Source: Psychrobacter vallis (GTDB lineage Bacteria; Pseudomonadota; Gammaproteobacteria; Pseudomonadales; Moraxellaceae). Taken from it: DNA of 64,000 bases. The stretch is from the NCBI RefSeq assembly GCF_904846715.1, contig NZ_CAJHBU010000011.1:1-64000 (forward strand), given 5' to 3'. Numbering within the stretch: the stretch's first letter is position 1; each line of letters opens with the position of its first letter. Below the pieces are notes generated by a model. That model did not search any database. It worked only from the letters and a program-made list of their open reading frames with translations, and had not been told where the DNA came from. Shown here one piece after another: positions 57,402-64,000 of the stretch. Both the position numbers and the translations under genes were made by a program.

Positions 57402-58598
57402 CTAATGGTCTTTGGTACGCTGTTTGATAAGCGTGATGGCTTGATAAGGCAGTATTTTATCACCTAATACACTCATAGTGATATTTCGCTGCGCACATAA
57501 ATGTCTTAGCAGTATGGTATCAGGATGATTGGCAGTGGCCAGTAGGATACGTTCCGGATCGCGGCGTAATATGGCTCGTGTTGCCTCTGCAATCGTCGGC
57601 TTGATGCGGTTGCGATTGGTGATATCGTACTCTGCTGCCAGCTTATCTATTAAGTCAGCGGTTTGGTAGCGTGGTTGCTTAAACATTGGCAAGCATTGAG
57701 GCGCTTTGGTTAAATTGCGGCGCGTTGCATCGATGTGATCGACAAAGGCTAAGCTGTGATCTGCTTCAACTAAATTGTCATAAAAGACACTACGATGTAG
57801 CCCAGATTGCGGCTCGCTGTACAAGCTACGTGAAATCAGTCCCGACACCGTACTGTTTAGGAGTCCTGATGGTATCAACCAATCCTCCTCACTAGCAGCC
57901 AACCAAGCGACACCTGCTGGATCAGCAAGTGTGAGTAACGGTATAACACCCGCACCTTGATGAAAAATATTGGCAAAATTGCAGTGATCTGGGTCGCTAA
58001 ATACCTCTAGGCTACGAGCCAGCTCTTGATAAATGGCGCCTTTGCCTGTCCAACCATCGACAAATACAATGGGGCTGTTCGGATAGGCCTCTAGCAGCAT
58101 TTGCAAGGCGAGGGGATCAAGACCACGATCACGAATGATACTAATACCATAATGTACACTTGGTAACGCATAGTTATTACTTGAGTCGGCAAGTGCACGT
58201 TGCAACAATACGCCAATTGGCAAACCTGCTCGCACTAAGCTGACTAAAAGTAGTGGATGCTCATCATTAACGTCTTTCTGAAACACATGATGGAGCGTAT
58301 AAGCCAAATCAGCGATATCGGTCGCGGCTCTAATCGCACCTTGCGCCAATGCTTGTGTATATAGTTGCTCATGCATTGCACTTGGTGCCTGCTCTAACGT
58401 CAACATATCTGAATAATGACGTTGTCCACTTTGGATGAGCGCTTCTTTTTGATTGACGGGTACGTCAGCAACGGCGTCTTTCTCGACAATATCGAGCAGA
58501 ACAGTCACATCGCTGGCAAGATAGCTGCCTGAGCCATAACTGTTTAAATTCGCTCGTTCGGTATTTATATTATTTAAAGTCATAGTATAAGTATTCAC
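57402..58598 (-). CDS. StiP/PRTase-like protein with C-terminal PELOTA-type domain
   Basis: A 398-residue protein of the Ter-associated type annotated as StiP family. YGSGSYLASDVTVLLDIVE near residue 20 and VSLVRAGLPIGVLLQRAL are family blocks, and IVFVDGWTGKGAIYQEL resembles a phosphoribosyltransferase PRPP loop. The C-terminal ~90 residues (RILLATANHPDTILLRHLCA) look like the PELOTA RNA-binding-type domain described for these proteins. Public names call it a cysteine protease, while a phosphoribosyltransferase role has also been proposed; sequence alone does not decide. It is separated from the HAD gene by 33 bases. Confidence 0.85.
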   Translation of the reverse strand: MNTYTMTLNNINTERANLNSYGSGSYLASDVTVLLDIVEKDAVADVPVNQKEALIQSGQRHYSDMLTLEQAPSAMHEQLYTQALAQGAIRAATDIADLAYTLHHVFQKDVNDEHPLLLVSLVRAGLPIGVLLQRALADSSNNYALPSVHYGISIIRDRGLDPLALQMLLEAYPNSPIVFVDGWTGKGAIYQELARSLEVFSDPDHCNFANIFHQGAGVIPLLTLADPAGVAWLAASEEDWLIPSGLLNSTVSGLISRSLYSEPQSGLHRSVFYDNLVEADHSLAFVDHIDATRRNLTKAPQCLPMFKQPRYQTADLIDKLAAEYDITNRNRIKPTIAEATRAILRRDPERILLATANHPDTILLRHLCAQRNITMSVLGDKILPYQAITLIKQRTKDH

Positions 58599-58631
58599 AC
58601 TCGTTGTGATGACAGTGAGATCGCAAGTTTA

Positions 58632-59447
58632 TCAATGAGCATGACGCTGCTCGTGCAACTGACCATGATTGGGCATACCGTACCAGTCGAGCAGTTGTAG
58701 AAATGGTAAATCTGCCAAACTGTCACCAAAACCAAAGTTCGGACGTTGACTGTCCAAATGATTATCTAATAAAAACTGTACTGCATGACGCTTGTGAACG
58801 CCATCCGGCAATATTGCCAAATTATTGGCATTCACATGCACATAAAAGTGTTTATCAAAATCTGGTATGAGTACTGGCAGTTGCTTGGCCAGATCTCCCA
58901 ATATTTGATGGTCTTTCTGTGCATGTTTAATAGCCAAATAGATAGTCAGTTCATCATTAATAAATCTATCAGTATGCAGTGTAAATACTAGGTTGTCTTG
59001 ACCACTATGCTCAAGGATTAATTCAGCAAGTTGGTTTATCTGTTTTTGTAGTGGCAAAAGCTGCTCATGAACATGCTGCTGCCAAGCATTGAGCAGTTCC
59101 CCATTAGGCATTAAAATAACCGCACCATGGGTCAATACTTGCCAGCTGTCAAAAGGCAATTTAACGCGTTTGATTTCACTGCGGTCACGCGCCGTCACTA
59201 CGATTAAGTCAGTGCTCGCACGTAACCAATTAAAGAAAATGGCTTGGCGTTGACTCATAAAGCTTAGCGGTTCGCCTTGTTTATTGACGGTCGCGCACAC
59301 TAAGTTCTCAGGTTCAGCAGTAGGTAAATCCCACGCATCGATTTTACGCTGAGTTTGGAACAATGTATCGTCCAAATCCATGAGAGCGTAGGGCTTAATA
59401 ATGTCGGGGTTGGGCTTGAAGAAGGGGGGGTTCATAAAATTATCCAT
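58632..59447 (-). CDS. HAD-family phosphatase of the ter operon
   Basis: A 271-residue HAD hydrolase: ALMDLDDTLFQTQ carries the nucleophile and acid/base Asp pair, VVTARDRSEIKRV is motif II, and NFGFGDSLADLPFL is motif IV with the metal Asp residues. It probably removes a phosphate in the Ter-linked biosynthetic route. It sits between the two phosphoribosyltransferase-like genes with gaps of 33 and 30 bases, which implies a shared transcript. A His-rich tail (HEQRHAH) closes the protein. Confidence 0.88.
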   Translation of the reverse strand: MDNFMNPPFFKPNPDIIKPYALMDLDDTLFQTQRKIDAWDLPTAEPENLVCATVNKQGEPLSFMSQRQAIFFNWLRASTDLIVVTARDRSEIKRVKLPFDSWQVLTHGAVILMPNGELLNAWQQHVHEQLLPLQKQINQLAELILEHSGQDNLVFTLHTDRFINDELTIYLAIKHAQKDHQILGDLAKQLPVLIPDFDKHFYVHVNANNLAILPDGVHKRHAVQFLLDNHLDSQRPNFGFGDSLADLPFLQLLDWYGMPNHGQLHEQRHAH

Positions 59448-59477
59448 AAATATTAGACTTGAAAATCAGTGAGTGAT

Positions 59478-60785
59478 TTAAAACTTCGGACTCACTACCA
59501 ACACATTGCCCAAGCCTTGCCACAGATCATCCACGCTATCAGCTGATGTCTCCACACACAACACAATTAAATCCCATTCATTGGGATCGACATTATAAGC
59601 AAAATTGGTCATACCAAGCCCATAATTATCACTAAAGCTCAACATAGTCGTAATTGCACCACCAAGCGCAATTGGCGAGCGAGTCAAAGCGCTAAAGTTA
59701 ACCGTAGAAGTGTTTTCAGAAGCTTGTTGTTGGGATTGTGTCTCAAGCCATTCTGCCAATAAAAAAGGTAACCAAACAAATTCATTACTTCCTAATACCA
59801 AAACTCTCTTGGGTAATTGAGCGATATTGAAGCTTTCTTGATTATTGAATTTGCTAAATGCCGTCTGAAATCTCAAAAGATAATGATCGAAACCGTCTGT
59901 ACTGTCTAGCGTTGGAAAGCGCCCCCAATTACCCGTATTACCTAGCGCTTGACTGCCAGCATCGGTCGTGTCAACTGATGGCATGGTGATTGGCTCAGGG
60001 TTAATTGCATCTGTCCATTGCCATGCACCAGACAATAAGTGATGGCGATGAAATGCAATGCCAGTCAAACGATCCGCCATGCGCGCAGGCTTAAAGCCCT
60101 CTGTCTGCTGGGTCGTATTTTCTTGATCCAATGACCAATCCACCAACGTAGTTAGATGTACTTGCTCCAATTGTGTCAGTCCAGCATGACGTAGCGCCGT
60201 CACGACATTGACGCAAGTATTGCCGGTAGACGCCTCATCATCAACCATAATCAGGGTTTTGCTGGCCAGTAATTGCGCTTGAGTGACTTTATCGGCACTT
60301 TGATAAATCAAATGCTGGCTAGCATGACTGTGATCTTCGCTAAAAGTGGTCAATAAAGAATTACTGCTTTTGTCATTATTATTACTGTAATCATGTTGCG
60401 CATGACGAGTGGAGTTCAACAATAACGCATTCGGATAGCGCGTTTGTAGCGCTTGATGCACACCTGCGGATAAGCCAACAGCTGTCTCTGCCATACCAAT
60501 GACCAAAATAGGTTCAGGTAAATTACTAGGGATTAAATCGGCTAAATCGGTAAACGCATTGCGCATAGTACTGGGTGCGACTGGGATATGACGACCTAGC
60601 ACTTTTGAGACGAATAAGAATGCCCGTTTTGGATTGATACGCTGTGCAAATCCAAGTAAGTCTTCTAATTGATAACTGTCATTTTTTTCTAAAGTATTGT
60701 TACTCATCGCTGAATTGGTCTGATAGGTCAGATCGAGCGTACCGCGAGGCAGAGTAATGGTTGTACTGTGTTGCTTGTTTGACAT
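59478..60785 (-). CDS. Phosphoribosyltransferase with C-terminal TRSP domain
   Basis: A 435-residue protein of the Ter-associated phosphoribosyltransferase type. The PRPP-binding loop is IMVDDEASTGNT (about 179-190), and GMAETAVGLSAGVH and LLLNSTRH flank the active site. The C-terminal domain carries the TRSP motif at residues 368-371 that names the family (PRTase plus TRSP). It should transfer or exchange a ribose-phosphate group on a base-like substrate. It begins 44 bases downstream of the TerD-protease gene. Confidence 0.9.
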   Translation of the reverse strand: MSNKQHSTTITLPRGTLDLTYQTNSAMSNNTLEKNDSYQLEDLLGFAQRINPKRAFLFVSKVLGRHIPVAPSTMRNAFTDLADLIPSNLPEPILVIGMAETAVGLSAGVHQALQTRYPNALLLNSTRHAQHDYSNNNDKSSNSLLTTFSEDHSHASQHLIYQSADKVTQAQLLASKTLIMVDDEASTGNTCVNVVTALRHAGLTQLEQVHLTTLVDWSLDQENTTQQTEGFKPARMADRLTGIAFHRHHLLSGAWQWTDAINPEPITMPSVDTTDAGSQALGNTGNWGRFPTLDSTDGFDHYLLRFQTAFSKFNNQESFNIAQLPKRVLVLGSNEFVWLPFLLAEWLETQSQQQASENTSTVNFSALTRSPIALGGAITTMLSFSDNYGLGMTNFAYNVDPNEWDLIVLCVETSADSVDDLWQGLGNVLVVSPKF

Positions 60786-60829
60786 TCATATTCCTTGGCA
60801 CTTTTAATTTTATATAATAATCAGTTTTC

Positions 60830-62062
60830 TTAACCCTGACATCCTACTAGCCAGAGCGCCGCGCGGCTTTGTTTGCTCAACTGTGGTGTGGTCAGAGGTA
60901 CCGCTTTGGTATCTGACGAATCTAATAAATTGTCTAAGCCAATGCCAGCGCTCGCGAGTAAGGCAGATAATAACTGAAATTTCACGGCGTAGTTCATATT
61001 TTGTGCATGCTCATGAACCAGACTTGATGCTACCATGCCGATAACTTCGCCAGTCGGCAGTAATAAAGGGCTGCCGCTAGAGCCGGGTTGAATGGGGGCG
61101 GTGAATTGCATATAACGGATATCATCGCCAAACCCTGTCAGTCCTGAGATACAGCCCTGCGTGACTTGTAGCTGACTACTAAGTCCTGATAAGGGAAATC
61201 CCAACGTCGTAATGGTTTCACCCAACATATCAGCACATTGCTGCGCTAATGGCAAATAGCTTGGCAGAGGATCGCTCACTCTAATAATAGCCGAATCGCT
61301 ACCGATATCGCTGAGTACCACTTGCGCCTCACGGTCAGCCTGCCCTTGCTGCCTTACACCAATCATTGCCGCTGATTCAATGACATGGTAGCAAGTCAAT
61401 AAATGATATGGGTCAATGGCAAAAGCAGTTCCTGTCCATGTCTCACCCGATTGCACTTGACGAGGTGGACGCGTCTCATTATTAGCTTGAGTGCGCTGCT
61501 GCTGCTGTGCTGCTTGAATGAGCGCATGCGTATTCGGTGGACGGACATCAAGGCTGACTTGCACTCGATGCTCTAGGCTTGCTAATCCTTGGGTGGAGCT
61601 TTCACCAAGGGCGCGACATTTAAACTGACCATCACGCCGGTAGATCTCCAAAACAATGGCCGCTTTGATATGGCGCTCATTTGCTGTGAAATCATATTTA
61701 ATCGCGCCATTATTGAGTATCAGACTGACATTTTTTAGCTCAACAGCTGGCAAGTTAAGGGTTGGCTCGTGATAAACATATGCAATCAGCTGTAAAAAAC
61801 TAATCCCTTCTGTATCGAATAACTTGGGTAAATCCAGCTGCCAACTGCTTGGGTGATCCGCATTGTCTATTGTAGCCCAGTCCTTAGATTCATGAAGATA
61901 AGCAGGGCTGCAAACCGCCTTACGATGCTGGTCTAGCGGCAGCCAGATCAGTCCCAGTTGTTGACCAAATTTAAGGGGATGTGTCGTAGAGAAAGCGACT
62001 GAACATGATGGTTGCGCGATAACCGTATTTGCCCCTAACACTAACACCGTTTGTGCTGTCAT
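60830..62062 (-). CDS. TerD-like protein fused to a trypsin-like protease
   Basis: A 410-residue two-part protein. Residues ~1-175 resemble a TerD-type stress/metal-binding domain (FSTTHPLKFGQQLGLIWLP; the acidic loop of classical TerD is only partly evident). Residues ~205-385 are a trypsin-like protease: H226 in LLTCYHVIES, D256 in SDIGSDSAII and S329 in PGSSGSPLL. There is no signal peptide, so it would work in the cytoplasm. A Gln/Arg/Pro linker (about 183-203) joins the parts. It lies between the ATP-grasp and phosphoribosyltransferase genes. Confidence 0.83.
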   Translation of the reverse strand: MTAQTVLVLGANTVIAQPSCSVAFSTTHPLKFGQQLGLIWLPLDQHRKAVCSPAYLHESKDWATIDNADHPSSWQLDLPKLFDTEGISFLQLIAYVYHEPTLNLPAVELKNVSLILNNGAIKYDFTANERHIKAAIVLEIYRRDGQFKCRALGESSTQGLASLEHRVQVSLDVRPPNTHALIQAAQQQQRTQANNETRPPRQVQSGETWTGTAFAIDPYHLLTCYHVIESAAMIGVRQQGQADREAQVVLSDIGSDSAIIRVSDPLPSYLPLAQQCADMLGETITTLGFPLSGLSSQLQVTQGCISGLTGFGDDIRYMQFTAPIQPGSSGSPLLLPTGEVIGMVASSLVHEHAQNMNYAVKFQLLSALLASAGIGLDNLLDSSDTKAVPLTTPQLSKQSRAALWLVGCQG

Positions 62063-62151
62063 CGTGCGCCTCTCATTGAATGTACACTCAGTAATTATCA
62101 GTCTAGTAGTTATCAGTCTTTGGTGGTTGTCCGTTCCTCAACATCACTTGC

Positions 62152-63303
62152 TTACTCGACGTCATTTTCTTCTATTTTTACACCCACCATAATTGAGCGT
62201 ACTTGGCAGGGTGTTATTTGTTGCGTGATGTCAGCCAGCTTGGGTTTATCGGTCAGTCCTAACCAATAGGCAAAGCCGATTTGTGTCAGATCCACACCGC
62301 TGTGAGTCGTGTAAGCAATGCCACCAGACGGGCGACTATTGATTTCGAGTACCCGATGCTGCTCGTTGTCATCGGCTTTGGTTTGGACACTGACGATGCC
62401 ATCACAGCCAAATGCTTTAATCAATGGAATGACGACATCCATGACGGCTTGCTCGTAGCCGATATGCTGAATTTTACCTGTTTTATAGCGAGTGACGGCG
62501 GCCAAAACTTCACCATATTCACAGACCACGTCGATAGAATATTCTTGTCCAGATAAATAAGGCATGAGTAGCATAGGAATAGGGCTCTCACGCACCATTA
62601 GGCTGTTTGCATAGGCACTTATAAATTGGGCAGTGTTAATCTTTTTTTCTTCAGTAAAGTACAAATGCTCAAAGCTATCGTATTGCTCGTCCGTTGCTCT
62701 TTCTGAATCCAGCCGCCAAAACCCTTGCGCAAAAATACCAGTAACTGGCTTGACACATAATGGCTGATGACCATGTTCGGTAAGTAAAGCTTCAAGTTCT
62801 GCAACATTGTCAAAGCGCCAAGCATCTGCTACGGGGATATTGTGCTGGTGGCATTGTTGCATAAAGGCAAATTTATCATCGATCGTCTCTAACGCTGTGA
62901 CGCTGGTCGCACCTGTTAATAAACGGATGCCAGCTGCAGCAAATATCTCACGATGCGCTTCATAGTCAACACCATTGCGGCCAGTCAGTAACACGTTAAC
63001 ATTGTTCTGCTGGGCGTGTTCCAAGACGAATTGCCAACGTGGCATCAATGGTATAACAGGTTCGAAAATGACTGGCTCATCACTGTCTACAACATTTGCA
63101 TAGGGCTCATAATAGATGCGATCGGCAAACTCAAAAACCTCGGGTCTATCGTGGCGATGTGAGGCAATGATATTAAACGGCGTGTCAGATTGGATTTTTA
63201 ATGCTTGTAGGCTGGCTAACATATCGCGCTGGCTTGACTGACCTTCCGCTAACCAAGCGGCTTTCGATGTTGTATGATGGCTATCGTTAGCAAGGTTATC
63301 CAT
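62152..63303 (-). CDS. ATP-grasp ligase of the ter operon
   Basis: A 383-residue ATP-grasp enzyme. CVKPVTGIFAQGFWRLD holds the ATP-contacting Lys, SGQEYSIDVVCEYGEVLAA the mid-domain strand, and VLEINSRPSGGIAY the metal-binding Glu/Asn pair. It should form an amide or ester between a carboxylate and an amine with ATP. It is the first gene of the leftward ter operon, divergent from the TerD/TerA-family gene, and starts the series of biosynthetic enzymes. The substrate is unknown. Confidence 0.9.
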   Translation of the reverse strand: MDNLANDSHHTTSKAAWLAEGQSSQRDMLASLQALKIQSDTPFNIIASHRHDRPEVFEFADRIYYEPYANVVDSDEPVIFEPVIPLMPRWQFVLEHAQQNNVNVLLTGRNGVDYEAHREIFAAAGIRLLTGATSVTALETIDDKFAFMQQCHQHNIPVADAWRFDNVAELEALLTEHGHQPLCVKPVTGIFAQGFWRLDSERATDEQYDSFEHLYFTEEKKINTAQFISAYANSLMVRESPIPMLLMPYLSGQEYSIDVVCEYGEVLAAVTRYKTGKIQHIGYEQAVMDVVIPLIKAFGCDGIVSVQTKADDNEQHRVLEINSRPSGGIAYTTHSGVDLTQIGFAYWLGLTDKPKLADITQQITPCQVRSIMVGVKIEENDVE

Positions 63304-63638
63304 AATGCTCTCTTGTTATAAGTGTTAGATATAATTGGATAACTCAGTGTCGTCATCGCAACACTATTAGCAATGTAGGTAAGACCTAAATAGTGGTCAG
63401 TGAAGTTAAAAACCCAAGTCCCTGTACTGCTGATAGCAGAGACTATTATATACAAATGCTAGACGTTATAAATACTTCTAACAAAATAGCCTTAAGTATT
63501 TTTGAGATCATTGTCTGGTTATTTTTAGCAAGTTACTGAATGGGCGGGCTGATTAAAAAAAAGGACATTCGTGCTACTATATGACGATAGCTAGCATAAT
63601 AAACACAACGCCATAATACATTATTTAAAGGACATATG
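63304..63638. promoter_or_regulatory. Divergent promoter region of the ter locus
   Basis: About 335 AT-rich bases between the ATP-grasp gene and the TerD/TerA-family gene, presumably with both promoters and any shared operator. The ribosome site AAAGGA (63627-63632) serves the rightward gene. Between 63424 and 63531 lie short words shared with the MITE-like repeat found elsewhere in the window. Confidence 0.5.
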
Positions 63639-64000
63639 ATGAGCCAAGACCAATCTCAAAAATTAGTGGCAGGTGCCAATGCGCCACTCCCAACGGACAA
63701 CATTAGTATCCGTATCTTGAGCCAAAACGCGATCGATTGTGCCGCTTATCGTCTGACGAGTGATGGCAAGGTACGCGGCGATGGCGACATGATATTTTAT
63801 GGGCAGACGCGTAGTGATGATGGCAGTGTCAGTTTTCGTGGTCATGACAGTGATGGATTTTTTGATATCAATTTGCCGTCTCAACCTGCCGGTATCGAAA
63901 AGATAGCCCTTGCGTTTTCTAGTGCGCAAACGTTGGCTCAAGTTGGTGATGTGGATATTCAAGTATTGCAAGGCAGCCAAGTGTTAATGACTTGTCAATT
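63639..64000 (+). CDS. TerD/TerA-family protein (partial, 3' end off window)
   Basis: The frame opens at the ATG at 63639 (AAAGGA upstream; an adjacent ATG at 63636 is too close to it) and runs to the right edge, giving 120 residues. KLVAGANAPLPTDNISIRIL is the TerD/TerA-type start, followed by AYRLTSDGKVRGDGDMIFYG and a Ca-binding-like acidic loop RGHDSDGFFDINL with GIEKIALAFS. Such proteins bind metal and act in tellurite, phage or envelope-stress resistance systems. Other ter genes (terB, terC, terZ, terE) probably continue beyond the window. Confidence 0.88.
   Translation, partial: MSQDQSQKLVAGANAPLPTDNISIRILSQNAIDCAAYRLTSDGKVRGDGDMIFYGQTRSDDGSVSFRGHDSDGFFDINLPSQPAGIEKIALAFSSAQTLAQVGDVDIQVLQGSQVLMTCQ

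Overview
This window looks like a Psychrobacter-type chromosome (Moraxellaceae, Gammaproteobacteria). The protein sequences read as gammaproteobacterial, base composition is moderate to AT-rich, and the type VI secretion (T6SS) genes are the Acinetobacter-like kind with a TagX peptidoglycan hydrolase. The genus assignment is inference; there is no rRNA or other taxonomic marker here.

Layout. (1) 1-17.3 kb: one flank of a T6SS locus. A leftward operon carries a 562-aa membrane protein, tssM, tagF, an OmpA-type protein, a divergent vgrG, a probable effector and a probable immunity lipoprotein (cut by the window edge). A divergent rightward operon carries tagX, a TssJ-like lipoprotein, tssK and tssL. 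The sheath, tube, baseplate and ATPase genes (tssB, tssC, hcp, tssE, tssF, tssG, tssA, tssH) and PAAR are not in the window. (2) 17.4-19.0 kb: tRNA-Asn and an aspartate aminotransferase. (3) 19.3-25.2 kb: a lipid-modification cluster (SDR, FAD oxidoreductase, DUF1365, Cfa-like methyltransferase, DUF2177). (4) 25.3-38.6 kb: housekeeping and small unknown genes, including a thioesterase, dps, uvrB, recJ, two tandem TRIC/UPF0126 proteins, a DMT exporter, queE, dapD and a lipase-like hydrolase. (5) 39.2-47.8 kb: a TAXI-type TRAP transporter followed by an arsenosugar-type locus (ArsS, two glycosyltransferases, ArsM) with a convergent MTA-phosphorylase-like gene. (6) 48-56.2 kb: lipA, acnB, an AT-rich orphan membrane gene, a PACE exporter, an enoyl-CoA hydratase family gene and an alpha/beta hydrolase. 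(7) 56.2-64 kb: a Ter-associated biosynthetic operon (CitE-like lyase, StiP/PELOTA protein, HAD phosphatase, TRSP-type phosphoribosyltransferase, TerD-trypsin protein, ATP-grasp ligase), divergent from a TerD/TerA-family gene cut by the right edge.

Most unusual items: two copies of a 265-279 bp repeat with TA flanks and co-varying terminal inverted repeats, one inside the T6SS operon and one inside the lipid cluster; a VgrG in which I cannot find the usual gp5-like OB-fold signature, next to an unassigned effector/immunity pair; a TssJ-like lipoprotein with a coiled coil; a nucleoside phosphorylase beside the arsenosugar genes; and a TerD-protease protein inside a putative nucleoside-like-metabolite pathway.
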